Assembly (NCBI GenBank): GCA_030424595.1
Contig: JAUHWG010000002.1
Location: 372,001 to 436,000 of the forward strand
Origin: Polyangia bacterium
GTDB lineage: Bacteria > Myxococcota_A > Polyangia > Nannocystales > Nannocystaceae
Direction: 5' to 3'
Length of the DNA: 64,000 nucleotides
Positions within the stretch are counted from its first letter, which is position 1. Each line of letters starts with the position of its first letter. The position numbers were made by a program, and so were the translations under genes. The notes below the pieces were generated by a model, which saw only the letters and a list, made by a program, of their open reading frames with translations, was not told where the DNA came from and did not search any database. Of the stretch, positions 50,921-60,903 are shown piece by piece.

Positions 50921-52186
50921 ATGTTTGGCTCCACGCGCGTAGCTCACCTCGTCTTGCTCCTAAACGGCGTTATCTGGTCGTCCTCTGGATGCAACGGTGA
51001 CCCCCCCGCCGAGAGCGCGACCGACTCGGGCGAGAGCGAGACCGACAGCACGACCACGACCGGCTCGAGCGCGAGCGCGAGCACGACCACGACCACGACC
51101 GACACGGGCGAGAGCGAGACCGAGGCCGAGCCGGAGCCCCTGTGCGGCGACGGTACGGTCAACGCTGACGAGCGATGCGACGACGGCGACGAGATCGACC
51201 TCAACGGCTGCAACACAGACTGCCGGATCACCGGCGAGAAGCAGTGGGAGATCGTCTTCGCGATCGACGGTTATGACGCTGCGGAGCCCGAGGTCCTGCT
51301 CGTCGACGAGGAGCAGATCGTGCTCGCCGGAACCCTGCGCCAGAATGATGTGCGCGTAGCGGGGTTTGTCGCGGCCCTGAACTTTGACGGGGAGACCGAT
51401 TGGGTCGAGGTGATCGACGGGACCAAGAGCTCGGTGCTCTCAGCCACGCAAAGCGCGGATGGCACGATCGTCGCGCTTACGCCGGGCTCCGATCCGCGGC
51501 TCTTCGGGATCTCGCCTGCGGGTGAGCGTCTATGGCAGACGACGGTCGAGTCGACTCAGCACGTCGCCGCGGCCGGTGACCAGCTTATCACCGTGATGGG
51601 CGTCGGTGACCCCCTCGCGGCCCGCTACACGGATCTCGGCGTCCCCCTCGGCGCTCCCTTTGCGATCGATCCCGTGGGCAGCCGCGCGAGCCTCATCGGC
51701 CTCGACTCGGGCGGATGGGCCGTCGGCGGCGAGGATGAAGACGTCGCCTACGTCGCCTCCTACGGATCCGACGACTCGCTCGAGTGGAGCACGGTCTTGC
51801 CCGAAGCCAGCGTCCTGCGCTTGGCCAAGGACAGCCAGGGCGCCCTCTGGATCGCCAACAACGACGCGGACATCTTCGCCGGTGATGGCGGGCAGCTGGT
51901 CAAGCTGGGCGCTGACGGATCGCTCCAGACCACCGTCCCCTTCGCCGGCTACTTCCAGGCCCTCGGGGTGGACCCGACGGACTTCGTCGTGACCCATGAC
52001 GTCGACAACGGTGAGGATCTGCTGACCAAGCGCGACACCGACGGTGAGCAGGTCTGGTCGATGCCGGTCGATGACATGAACAACACCAGCCTCTACGCGA
52101 TCGGATTTCGCCCCTCGGATCAGCAGATTATCGCCCTCGCCTCCCGGCCTGGGGGCGTCCGTGTGCTGCGCTCAAACAACCGCTGA
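50921..52186 (+). CDS. lipoprotein with DUF4215-type Cys repeat and propeller-like domain
   Basis: 421 residues from the ATG at 50921. The lipobox is SSGC near residue 24. A Thr/Ser/Glu-rich linker includes short repeats (TTTTTTDTGESETE). A myxobacterial Cys-rich unit (about 74-101) has CGDGTVNADERCDDGDEIDLNGCNTDC, typical of DUF4215. The remaining 300 residues are strand repeats with VLAGTLRQNDVRVAGFVAAL, GGWAVGGEDEDVAYVASY and QLVKLGADGSLQ, consistent with a beta-propeller. It is probably a surface-exposed protein. It ends 6 bp from the stop of the convergent phospholipase gene, with no terminator between. Confidence 0.82.
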   Translation: MFGSTRVAHLVLLLNGVIWSSSGCNGDPPAESATDSGESETDSTTTTGSSASASTTTTTTDTGESETEAEPEPLCGDGTVNADERCDDGDEIDLNGCNTDCRITGEKQWEIVFAIDGYDAAEPEVLLVDEEQIVLAGTLRQNDVRVAGFVAALNFDGETDWVEVIDGTKSSVLSATQSADGTIVALTPGSDPRLFGISPAGERLWQTTVESTQHVAAAGDQLITVMGVGDPLAARYTDLGVPLGAPFAIDPVGSRASLIGLDSGGWAVGGEDEDVAYVASYGSDDSLEWSTVLPEASVLRLAKDSQGALWIANNDADIFAGDGGQLVKLGADGSLQTTVPFAGYFQALGVDPTDFVVTHDVDNGEDLLTKRDTDGEQVWSMPVDDMNNTSLYAIGFRPSDQQIIALASRPGGVRVLRSNNR

Positions 52187-52192
52187 CGGTCG

Positions 52193-53908
52193 CTAGCCCG
52201 CGAAGAGCTCATCGAGCTCCTCCCGTAGCTCGCCGACCACCCACGAGGTGAAGTGCGACAGGAGGTTCACGCTCTCCGGATCGAGGTGGGTCCAAGCCGT
52301 CGGATAGTTCGGCCACGACGAGGGACGCGCGCGGGCGACCTCGCGGCGGAGGCGATCCAGCCACTGCGACGCCGGCGAGAGGAGCACCCAGAGCACGTCC
52401 ACCCGGCGCCCGCCCGTGACCCCGTGCCACGGGTTGTCGATCACCGGAACGCCGCGCTGGAGGAAGGCCGAGGGCCCGACCCCGGGCGTCTCACCGCTGG
52501 CGCTCGCCCGCCGCAAGAGCCCGCCCAGGAGCTCCGGGAAGGCCTCGGCGGCGAAGACCGCGTTGTTGCGAAAGCCCTCCGCGACGGCGTCGCGCTTCTC
52601 GGGGAGGCGCGCCATCAAGCCCCTCTCAAACGCCGTCCCTGAGGCGATCGTCGGCGCGTCGACGCCCGCGTAGGGGCGGTAGCCGAGCCCCCGTACGAAG
52701 GGGCGATAGCCGAAGAGCGGCGGGACCTGGCGCTCGACGATCGCGACGCCGTCGGCGGCGACGTCGAGCGCCGCGGGGGCGTTGACGAAGGCGATCACGC
52801 GATCGATGTCCGACCAGGCGAGGAGGGCCGCGACGCCGGTGTTCTCGAGGGCGCCGCCGTCGAGGAAGTAGTCGGCGCCCCCCGCCGGCGCGGCGACTCC
52901 CGGGCGGTAGCGCGGGTACTGGGGGACCAGCGCGTGGGTCGGCTCGCCGGCGACCGCCTTGTCCGCGAAGAAGGCGCTGCTACAGCCGACGAGGTCGTGG
53001 AGGGCGTAGATCCGATCGAGCTCGAGCTCGACGGGGCGAGGTGCGCCAGCCTCGGCGCGGATGAGCCGGCCGCCGTAGGCGTAGGGGAGCACCGCGCCGC
53101 CACCGATCGCCTCGCCGCGGCTGTCGACCGCGGGCGGGGTGCTCGGCGTGCCGACAAAGTAGGGCGTCCCCTGGACCGGGACCGACGCAGCGCTCCCGGT
53201 GAGGTCGCTGCAGACGAAGGCCGTGTTGAAGATCGCGAAGGGGCGAGGCGTGTCGCCTGCGCGCGTATGGACGGTCAGCGCCCGCATCGGCGCGAGCGCT
53301 GGGTTCCGCCCTTGGGCCTCGGCGGCCGCCTCCCCGTCCGCGGCGAAGAAGGCCGTGGGCAGGCCCTCCTCGTCGACATGGTAGAGGTCGACCGGGGCGA
53401 AGAGGATCTCGCCGACAGCGTGGGCCCAGACGTCCTGGAGCTCGACGCCGCGGAGCTTCGCCCGGTGGCCGCTCGCCAAGAGGCCGGGCCCGTTGAAGCT
53501 GCCGTCACAGATCGCCCGCGCGAAGCAGGCCTCATCGACATGGTCGATCGAGCATGTCTTGTCCTGACCAGGGCCAGCGCGACGGACCAGCGCCTCCGGG
53601 GCGAGGACCCGGCCGAAGAAGCCCTCGTCGTCGCGATCGTCCGGCAAGAACGTCCAGGCCGCGCTGAGCCAGGTCCCGCCCGAGACCCCGGAGATCGCCC
53701 GGATCTTCTCCAGGAGGCCGAGCTCGCGGAGCGCCCGGAGCTGCCCCAGCCCCGCGACGCAGGCGCGGCTCCCCCCGCCAGAGAGGGCGACGCCGACGTT
53801 CCCGGGGGTCTCGCGGGCGACTAAGCGATCGGTCCTCCGATCGGCTCCGAGGTGCAGCTCACGGGTGTGTACTCGGACTCTACGACGCTCGCTCTCCGTC
53901 ACGCTCAC
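52193..53908 (-). CDS. patatin/cPLA2-type phospholipase
   Basis: 571 residues. The start is the GTG at 53908, because AAGGAG lies 6 nt upstream (53915-53920); an ATG at 53959 is less likely. The oxyanion motif is LSGGGSRA (about 42-49), the nucleophile is Ser76 in GVSGGTW (GxSGG, the form seen in cPLA2 and bacterial relatives), and the catalytic Asp is in YFLDGGALENTG near residue 355. The two-residue Ser/Asp dyad is complete. No signal peptide is seen, so it is cytoplasmic or exported by another route. It diverges from the hybrid kinase gene. Lysophospholipase activity is the best guess. Confidence 0.88.
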   Translation of the reverse strand: MSVTESERRRVRVHTRELHLGADRRTDRLVARETPGNVGVALSGGGSRACVAGLGQLRALRELGLLEKIRAISGVSGGTWLSAAWTFLPDDRDDEGFFGRVLAPEALVRRAGPGQDKTCSIDHVDEACFARAICDGSFNGPGLLASGHRAKLRGVELQDVWAHAVGEILFAPVDLYHVDEEGLPTAFFAADGEAAAEAQGRNPALAPMRALTVHTRAGDTPRPFAIFNTAFVCSDLTGSAASVPVQGTPYFVGTPSTPPAVDSRGEAIGGGAVLPYAYGGRLIRAEAGAPRPVELELDRIYALHDLVGCSSAFFADKAVAGEPTHALVPQYPRYRPGVAAPAGGADYFLDGGALENTGVAALLAWSDIDRVIAFVNAPAALDVAADGVAIVERQVPPLFGYRPFVRGLGYRPYAGVDAPTIASGTAFERGLMARLPEKRDAVAEGFRNNAVFAAEAFPELLGGLLRRASASGETPGVGPSAFLQRGVPVIDNPWHGVTGGRRVDVLWVLLSPASQWLDRLRREVARARPSSWPNYPTAWTHLDPESVNLLSHFTSWVVGELREELDELFAG

Positions 53909-54282
53909 GGCTCGCTCCTTGTGTCCACCAATCACGGTCAGCCAGCGTACATCAGCCATCGCGGGCGCCCTGCAACGCTGGGTGATGCCGCGCGCTATCG
54001 CATCGACGACGCCGACCTCGACGGATGACCCCCCTCATCCGACGCGGGAGAGAGGTCGGAGGCTCTCGCTGTGCGGTGTGATCTTCGTCCGCAGGCGGGC
54101 TGCCGGGGTGGTGGACCGTCTTCGCGCGCGTGCAGGGGCGCGACTCGTCCAAGGAGTCTGCTCAAGCGGGCAACGCGACCGTTCTGCGCCGCTCCGTTCG
54201 CCCCCGAGCGGCACGGATCGGAGGGCCCGCTGCGGGCCACGGGCGCCCCATTCCGGCTATCATCGGGCCGGATTCCGCAGCC
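53909..54282. promoter_or_regulatory. divergent intergenic region between phospholipase and hybrid kinase
   Basis: 374 bp with no convincing gene; the hybrid kinase frame is open upstream of 54283, but with weak coding character. A perfect inverted repeat CGGATGA-6 C-TCATCCG (54022-54041) lies between the two genes and could be an operator or a hairpin. Promoters for both genes are expected here. Confidence 0.45.
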
Positions 54283-57200
54283 ATGGGACGCGATGAGCAT
54301 CAAGGGGCGCTTCTCCACAGGGGACACGTCCACTCGCTCTACCGGTGGACGCGCCTGGACGGGACGCCCTTGGTCACCAAGGTGCTCGACGCCGAGCGAC
54401 GCACCGACGCTGCGGCCGTGCGCCTCCGCCGGGAGTTCGCGATCCTGCGAGAGCTCGCCGCACTGCCGGGGGTGGTCGACGCGCTCGATCTGCGAGAGGA
54501 GGAGGGCGACCTCTGCCTTGACCTTCGAGACACCGGCGGGACAAACCTGGCATCCTACCTCGACGAGGCGAGCCTGAGCCTCACGGAGCGCCTCGGCCTC
54601 GCCGTTCAGGTCGCCGAGATCCTCGGCCGCGTCCACGTCGCAGGGATCGTGCACCGCGACGTCAAGCCGCGGAACATCCTGGTGGGCGCCGACAGGGCGG
54701 TCTCGCTGATCGACTTTGGCATCGCCTCGCACGGCGCCCACGATCTCCGAGCGGACGCCGGAGGCGAAGACGACGACTCCCCCGCCTCGCTCCACGGCAC
54801 GCTCTCGTACATCGCCCCGGAGCAGACCGGTCGCCTGCGCACTCCGGTGGATCATCGCGCCGACCTCTACTCCCTCGGCGTGACGCTCTATCAGCTCTTC
54901 ACCGGACAGCTCCCCTTCACCGCCGATGATCCGGCGCAGCTTATCCACGCCCATCTCGCGATGTTGCCGACGCCCCCCGACACGCTCGCCCCAGAGCTCC
55001 CGTCGGCGCTCTCGCAGGCGCTCCTGAGGCTCCTCGCGAAGGCGCCCGACGATCGCTACCGCAGCGCGTTCGGCCTGGCCCACGACCTCGCGGCGATCCA
55101 CAGCGCTGTGCTCCGCGGGGAGAGTTCCTCGGTCGTTCTCGGCGCCTACGATCCGCCGCTCCTCTTCCGGATCCCCGACCATCTCTACGGTCGCGAGGAG
55201 GCGCTCGAGACCCTCAGCGGGGCGTACACGCGGGCCAGCAGCGGCTCCCCCGAGCTCGTGGTCCTGCGCGGGACGAGCGGGAGCGGCAAGTCAGCCCTCT
55301 TTCGGGCGCTCCGCCGGCAACACCTCGGCGAGGGAGCACGCTTCGCCGACGGCGCCTATGATCCAGGGCGCCTCCACGTCCCCTACTCTGCGCTCTTCGA
55401 CGCGCTCTCCAAGCCCCTGGAGGAGCTCCTCCTGGCTGGCGATGATGTCCGCGCTCGCGCCCGCTGGGGCCTCCTCAAGGCGCTCGGCGGGCTCGCCTCA
55501 GCCCTCACCCCGCGCCTGCCGGCCTTGACCGAGCTCCTCGGCAGCGTCGACGCCACGCCCGGTGAGGAGAAGCTCTCCGTCGACGCCACGCGCAACCGTC
55601 TCCACCGCGCCCTCCACATCCTCGTCCGCGGGCTCGCCGGGCCTCGAACGCCGCTCGTCCTCTTCTTGGATGACGTGCAATGGATCGATCAGGCGTCGCT
55701 CCGGCTCCTCATCGACCTGGTCGGTGAGACAGCATCGGACGGGCTCTTCTGCATCTTCGCCTACGACGACGACGCCCTGGGGAGCACCGTCGGAGCCGAC
55801 GATACGACGCCCTCAGCGGCGATCGAGGCGGCGCTGCTCCGCCTCTCGGATCGGGCTCGGGTGAGCTCGATCGAGCTCCGTCCGCTCGACGTCGCCGCCA
55901 TCTCGGCGATGATCGCCGACACTCTCGCCCTCCCCGAGGCGCGGGTGCAGGACCTCGCCGCGGTCATCGTCGACAAGAGCGGCGGCAGCGGGTTCTTCGC
56001 CGCCGAGTTCCTGACCGAGCTCCACGCCGCCGGGGCGATCCGCTTTGACGCGGGGCTTGGGGCGTGGACCTACGATCTCAAGACCGCGAGCGAGCTCTCC
56101 GTCACCGCCAACGTCGTCGATCTGCTCCTCGGCCGAGCGCGCACCCTCGATCCGGGCGCGCTCGCCCTGCTTCAGCGCGGCGCCTGCCTGGGGATGAGCT
56201 TCACCGTCGCCGAGCTCGGGCCCGAGCGAGCGTCCTCGGACGTTGGTGCCCTCGGCGACGGCGACGACGGCGGCGGCGACGGCGATGGCCGGGCGCTCGA
56301 CGTGCTCGGCATGGCTTGCGTGACCGGGCTCGTATCCGCCGTCCCCGGCGGCTTCGTCTTCCCGCACGAGCGGATCCGAGAGGCGATCGCGGCGACGCTA
56401 GAGCCGTCCCAGCGCGCGGCGATCCACCTCGCGCTCGGGCGTCGGGCATGGGCCGACGCCGAGGCGGCCATCGCGAGCGATGACCTCGTCTTCAAGACCG
56501 CAGAGCAGATCATCGCCGCCGGGTCTCTGATCTCGGAGAGCGAGGAGCGCAGGCGCGGCGCTCGGCTGTGCTTGGCCGCCGCGAGGCGGGCCCGGGCAGG
56601 CGCCGCCTTCAGGTCGACGATCTCCTTCTGCCGCGCCGGCGCAGGCCTCCTCGGCGAGGCGGAGTGGAGCGACGACTACGAGCTCCGCTTTCCGCTCCTC
56701 GCCCTGGAGAACGAGTGCGCGCTCGCCCTCGGCGACCTCAAGGTGGCCGAAGAGACCACCGAGTTGCTCCTCCGCAACGCCCGCTGCGACGAGGACCGAG
56801 CCGAGATCCTCCTGACGCGAGGCGGGATCCTGCTCGCTGAGAACAAGCTCGACGAGGTCGTCGACATCGCGGCTGAGGCCGCGCGTCTCCTCGGCGGTCA
56901 TCTCCCCCGCCGTCCGAGCACCCCCTCCCTGGTCCTCGGGATGATCCGGGCGAAGCGCGCGATCGGACGCCGGACCCCGATCGAGCTCCTCGATCTCCCG
57001 CCGCTCCGGGAGCGTCGCGATCAGCTCCTCATGGAGGCCTACGCGCTCGCGTCAGGGAGCGGCTTTCAGAGCGATCCTCGGCTCCTGATCCAGATCGCCG
57101 CGAAGATGATCACGCTCACCCTGCGTCGAGGGCTCCACGCCTCCGTCGCCCCTGCGTTCATCCTCTACGGGATCGCGGCCGGCTCCCCCTCGGGGGACAC

Positions 57201-59538
57201 AGCGTTGATGGACGCCTACGGCAGCGCCGCGCTCGAGCTCCTCCGGCGCTTCCCGGACCGCAGCGCCGAGCCCATGGTCCGCTTCCTCTACGCGGGGCTC
57301 GTCCAGTGCATGTCCCACCCCTACCGCGTCTGCATCGCCAGCCTCCACGAAGGGACGCGGATCGGCGTGGAGTCTGGAGCCCTCGCCGCCGCTGGGCTCG
57401 CGGCGATGGCCGCGACGTCGCAGGGGGTCTTCGCCGGCCTGGATCTCGACCGGGTCCGGGTCGAGGCCGAGGCCGCGCTCGCGCTCGCGAAGGCGGCCAA
57501 GATCGGATCGAGCGAGTGGATCATCCGCGTCGACCTCGGCTTCGCCCGCGCGCTCCTCGGCTCGGCTGAGGGGCCGCGCTTCTCCAACCCCGACCTCGAC
57601 GAGGCGACGCTCGACGCCCGCGACGACCCATCGATCGCCCCGAGCACCTTCTACGCCTATCTCCACAGGCGATTGCTCTACCACGTCATCCTCTGTCAGC
57701 ACGACGAGGCGCGCGAGGTGCTCCGTCGCGCGGATCCAGGGGTCAAGGAGATCTTCCGCTTCTTTAACTCGTACATCGACTATCGCCTCCTCCGCGCCCT
57801 GACCCTCGCGATGTCCCCAGAGACAGACGGTACGAGGTGGACGATCCGCCAGCTCGAGCGGACGCTCCGCGAGGTGAGGCGGGCCGCGGCGAACAACCCC
57901 GCCAACTTCGGCGTGCTCTTCGAGCTCGTGACCGCGGAGCTACACCGGCTGCGCGGCAAGCCCGACACCCCGGAGGCCTTTGAGCGCGCCCTCGCCTCCG
58001 CGTCGAGGGAGCACAACACCCTCCACGAAGCGCTCGTCGCCGAGCGAGCCGGTCGCTACTACCTCAGCCGAGGCCTCCACGACAGCGCCAAGGCCTACCT
58101 CCGCCGGGCTCGCCGCGCCTACGGCCGTTGGCGGGCGAAGGAGAAGGTCGTCCGCCTCGACAGCGAGTTCCCCGGGCTCGACAGGCGGGCGCCTACGGCG
58201 ATGCCGGCGACGATGGCAGACGTCTCGATCACCCTGACGGCGGAGCCCTCCTCGTCATCGGCGACCTCCAGCTCCGGGGGCAGCTCCGCCTCAGCCTCCG
58301 GCCACGTCGTCGATCTCGCGAGCATCATCAAGGCGGCGCAGGTCTTCGCGGCTGAGATCGATCTCGACGTGCTCTCAGAGCGGATGCTCCGGCTCGTCGT
58401 CGAGAACGCCGGGGCCGAGCGCGGGGTTCTCCTCCTGGTCGAGGAGGGGGCCGTGGTCGCGGTGACCGAGTACTCGGCGCGAGGGGACCGGATCATCGGC
58501 CACGGCCGCGCGCCGGTCGAGACCGTCGCCTCGATCCCTCACGCGCTGGTCCTGCGCGCCCATCGGCGGGGCTGCGCCGAGGTGTTTGAGGACGCCGCGA
58601 GCGACCCGATCAACGCCGCCGACTCGTACGTACAGCGGCTCAAGCTGCGCTCGGCGCTGGCCCTCCCGCTCGTCGCCCGCGGCCGAGGCATCGGCGTCGT
58701 CTACCTCGAGAACAACCTCGCGACCGGCGTCTTCACCGAAGAGCGGCTCGACATCCTCCAGGTGCTCGCCGTCCAGGCGGCGGTCGCCCTCGACCACGCT
58801 CACTTCTTCCGCAGGATCGACGCCGCGCGCGACGCCGCGGAGAGCGCGAGCTTGGCCAAGAGTCGCTTCCTCGCCAACATGAGCCATGAGCTGCGGACCC
58901 CGCTCAACGCGATCCTCGGCTACGCCGAGCTCATCGCCGAGGACGCACAGGACGCGGGGTTCGGCCAGATCTCCGACGACGTCGGCAGGATCCGCCAGGC
59001 CGGCGCTCACCTCCTCGCCCTCGTCAGCGAGATCCTCGACCTGACCAAGGTCGAGTCCGGCGAGCACGATCTGGAGCGCGCGCCGATCGTCCTGGAAGAG
59101 CTGCTCGACGGGACCTGTGAGCTCCTCCGCAGCGAGCTCCACAGCGGGGGCAACACCCTGATCCGCGATGACGGCGACGATCTCGGGGTCTTCGTCGGCG
59201 ACCCGATCCGCCTGCGCCAGATCCTGGTCAACCTGCTGAGCAACGCGAGCAAGTTCACCGACCACGGCACCATCACGCTCCGCAGCCGACGGCGCGAGGA
59301 TGACGTCGAGTTCGCCGTGATCGACACCGGGATCGGCCTGGCCGAAGACCAGCTCGCGAGCATCTTCGAGCCCTTCGTCCAGGTCGACGAGACCTCGACC
59401 CGACGCTACGGCGGAGTCGGCCTCGGCCTGACGATCTGTCGCGGCCTCGCCGAGCAGATGGGCGGCACGCTCACCGTCCGCAGCGAGCTCGGCGTCGGCT
59501 CGACCTTCACCCTCCGCCTGCCGCTCGCGCACGCGTGA
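54283..59538 (+). CDS. Ser/Thr kinase-ATPase-GAF-histidine kinase hybrid (1751 residues)
   Basis: The start is the ATG at 54283. Domains in order: a Hanks-type kinase (about 10-265: Lys33 in VTKVLD, HRDVKPRN at 124-131, DFG Asp144, IAPEQ); an ATPase module as in PknK/MalT-like proteins (Walker A GTSGSGKSA near 330-338, Walker B LVLFLDDVQW near 461); a long helical TPR-like region (about 720-1290); a GAF domain (about 1335-1505: ERGVLLLVEEGAVVAV, ALPLVARGRGIGVVYLEN); HisKA with phospho-acceptor His1535 in MSHELRTP; and HATPase_c (NLLSNASKF, IDTGIGL, GVGLGLTI). No receiver domain is present, so the phosphate must pass to a separate response regulator. Such two-kinase hybrids are known in cyanobacteria and myxobacteria. 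Confidence 0.92.
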   Translation: MGRDEHQGALLHRGHVHSLYRWTRLDGTPLVTKVLDAERRTDAAAVRLRREFAILRELAALPGVVDALDLREEEGDLCLDLRDTGGTNLASYLDEASLSLTERLGLAVQVAEILGRVHVAGIVHRDVKPRNILVGADRAVSLIDFGIASHGAHDLRADAGGEDDDSPASLHGTLSYIAPEQTGRLRTPVDHRADLYSLGVTLYQLFTGQLPFTADDPAQLIHAHLAMLPTPPDTLAPELPSALSQALLRLLAKAPDDRYRSAFGLAHDLAAIHSAVLRGESSSVVLGAYDPPLLFRIPDHLYGREEALETLSGAYTRASSGSPELVVLRGTSGSGKSALFRALRRQHLGEGARFADGAYDPGRLHVPYSALFDALSKPLEELLLAGDDVRARARWGLLKALGGLASALTPRLPALTELLGSVDATPGEEKLSVDATRNRLHRALHILVRGLAGPRTPLVLFLDDVQWIDQASLRLLIDLVGETASDGLFCIFAYDDDALGSTVGADDTTPSAAIEAALLRLSDRARVSSIELRPLDVAAISAMIADTLALPEARVQDLAAVIVDKSGGSGFFAAEFLTELHAAGAIRFDAGLGAWTYDLKTASELSVTANVVDLLLGRARTLDPGALALLQRGACLGMSFTVAELGPERASSDVGALGDGDDGGGDGDGRALDVLGMACVTGLVSAVPGGFVFPHERIREAIAATLEPSQRAAIHLALGRRAWADAEAAIASDDLVFKTAEQIIAAGSLISESEERRRGARLCLAAARRARAGAAFRSTISFCRAGAGLLGEAEWSDDYELRFPLLALENECALALGDLKVAEETTELLLRNARCDEDRAEILLTRGGILLAENKLDEVVDIAAEAARLLGGHLPRRPSTPSLVLGMIRAKRAIGRRTPIELLDLPPLRERRDQLLMEAYALASGSGFQSDPRLLIQIAAKMITLTLRRGLHASVAPAFILYGIAAGSPSGDTALMDAYGSAALELLRRFPDRSAEPMVRFLYAGLVQCMSHPYRVCIASLHEGTRIGVESGALAAAGLAAMAATSQGVFAGLDLDRVRVEAEAALALAKAAKIGSSEWIIRVDLGFARALLGSAEGPRFSNPDLDEATLDARDDPSIAPSTFYAYLHRRLLYHVILCQHDEAREVLRRADPGVKEIFRFFNSYIDYRLLRALTLAMSPETDGTRWTIRQLERTLREVRRAAANNPANFGVLFELVTAELHRLRGKPDTPEAFERALASASREHNTLHEALVAERAGRYYLSRGLHDSAKAYLRRARRAYGRWRAKEKVVRLDSEFPGLDRRAPTAMPATMADVSITLTAEPSSSSATSSSGGSSASASGHVVDLASIIKAAQVFAAEIDLDVLSERMLRLVVENAGAERGVLLLVEEGAVVAVTEYSARGDRIIGHGRAPVETVASIPHALVLRAHRRGCAEVFEDAASDPINAADSYVQRLKLRSALALPLVARGRGIGVVYLENNLATGVFTEERLDILQVLAVQAAVALDHAHFFRRIDAARDAAESASLAKSRFLANMSHELRTPLNAILGYAELIAEDAQDAGFGQISDDVGRIRQAGAHLLALVSEILDLTKVESGEHDLERAPIVLEELLDGTCELLRSELHSGGNTLIRDDGDDLGVFVGDPIRLRQILVNLLSNASKFTDHGTITLRSRRREDDVEFAVIDTGIGLAEDQLASIFEPFVQVDETSTRRYGGVGLGLTICRGLAEQMGGTLTVRSELGVGSTFTLRLPLAHA

Positions 59539-59566
59539 GCCGGCGAGAGCTCAGCCGGGGCGCACC

Positions 59567-59790
59567 TCAGCTCCGCGCAGCGTGGCCAGGCAGCTCGGGG
59601 AGATCGTCGCGGCCCCAGAGCTCGCAGGCGACCGTTGGTGTCGAGCCGTGGACCCGGAGGTAGGAGTCCTCCCGGACATCTGACACCGCGTAGAGGCGGG
59701 CCCACGGGTGCCGCCCCCGCAGCCGCAGCAAGCTCTGAAGGGCCGACGAGCTCGGGCGCGCCGGCGAGGGAATGACGCGCCCCTCCCCGG
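59567..59790 (-). other. possible gene remnant on the minus strand
   Basis: A minus-strand frame ending in TGA at 59567-59569 has coding-like third positions (mostly G/C) over about 60 codons and reads as LQSLLRLRGRHPWARLYAVS, then DVREDSYLRVHG, then TVACELWGRDDLPELPG. No acceptable start codon lies nearby, and upstream it runs into the signal-peptide region of the gene at 59804. It may be a decayed gene end. I recognise no family. Confidence 0.25.
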
Positions 59791-59803
59791 GCGTTGACGT
59801 CGC

Positions 59804-60817
59804 GTGCGTCTCCAGCTCGCGCTCGCGCTCCTTGCCGTGTCCTGCGCGGGTCGGCCGGCGATGCTCGAAGTCGCCGCTGCGTCGCCACCGCTCACCCCAT
59901 CGGTGTCGATGCCGACGAGCGCCGACGCGCCAGAACCTGTGCTTGAGGGCGCTCCGAGCCTCCCGTTCACCGACCCCGCCGATGTCCCCTGTCCAGCCGT
60001 CGGCTGGGCGACGCCCGCCAGCCTCGTCGGCCCCTGGAGCGGGAGCTTCGGGTCGTCGAGGTACAAGTCTCGGATCTTCCGGCAGGTCGCGGAGCGCCAC
60101 GACTACCTCGACGACGGGACGGTCCTCGCGGTCCGCATCGTCCGCACTCGGCCGTCAGGGGCCCATAGCGTTCTCCTGCCCCGCCCCGAGGAGCGGGAGG
60201 ACGCGGTCGGCACCTGGAGCGTCGATCCTTCCGGTGTCCGCGAGCTGCGGATCCGCAGCGCCTCGGCGACGCGGGTGAGCCGAGAACGAGTATGGATCAG
60301 CGTCGAGCCGAAGCGGAGACCGACGCCGACCATGCAGGTGCGGGTGCTGGGACGCGACCCCGACGGGGCCTGGCGCGGCGAGGTCTACTTCGAGGAGAGC
60401 GCTCCAGCGGCGAAGCACGGCTATGAGAGCCGGGTTGAGCTCCGCTTCGACCCGCCGCTCACGGCGGAGCGGAGCGGGCCCCTCACCATCCAGGTACGTC
60501 GGTCCCTCCGGGTCTGGGGCGGGGGGAGGCCCGCGACCTGGTCCGCACGCGAGCGTCACACCGGCGTGGTCGAGGGCGATCGCGTCGTCTTGGACCAGCT
60601 CCCCTCGCGCGTGCCGGGGCAAGACGAGCGGCTCTGGGAGGCGTTCCGCTCCTTCGATGTCCAGGAGCTCCTGCGGGCCTCCGACGATGCCTTGATCGCC
60701 CTGCGCCCTTTGAATCTTGGACCGGCCAGGCTTGGTCGCAACACCGATCCGCCGATCCTCTGGCACGACATCATCGACGAGGGTCGCTGCACCAGGCTAT
60801 CCAGCACCGCCCCGTGA
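59804..60817 (+). CDS. predicted lipoprotein of unknown function
   Basis: 337 residues from a GTG at 59804. The signal is short (RLQLALALLAVSC) with lipobox VSCA. A Pro/Ser/Ala stretch is followed by a beta-rich body with VGPWSGSFGSSRY, HDYLDDGTVLAVRIVRT, EEREDAVGTWSVDPSGVRELRI, and SRVELRFDPPLTAERSGPL. The order 'W.G.F.....Y......dG......W....' suggests a lipocalin-like or similar small beta-barrel domain, but I cannot name a family. It ends with a helical and a short unstructured tail. There is a single pair of Cys in the mature part. Confidence 0.7.
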   Translation: MRLQLALALLAVSCAGRPAMLEVAAASPPLTPSVSMPTSADAPEPVLEGAPSLPFTDPADVPCPAVGWATPASLVGPWSGSFGSSRYKSRIFRQVAERHDYLDDGTVLAVRIVRTRPSGAHSVLLPRPEEREDAVGTWSVDPSGVRELRIRSASATRVSRERVWISVEPKRRPTPTMQVRVLGRDPDGAWRGEVYFEESAPAAKHGYESRVELRFDPPLTAERSGPLTIQVRRSLRVWGGGRPATWSARERHTGVVEGDRVVLDQLPSRVPGQDERLWEAFRSFDVQELLRASDDALIALRPLNLGPARLGRNTDPPILWHDIIDEGRCTRLSSTAP

Positions 60818-60903
60818 GCGTGACGAGAGCGCGCGGGACTTCTGCCACGGCCCCCTAGCTCCGGTCTCCACGCGAACGGCGAGCGTGCGGCCTCGGCTGG
60901 GAC

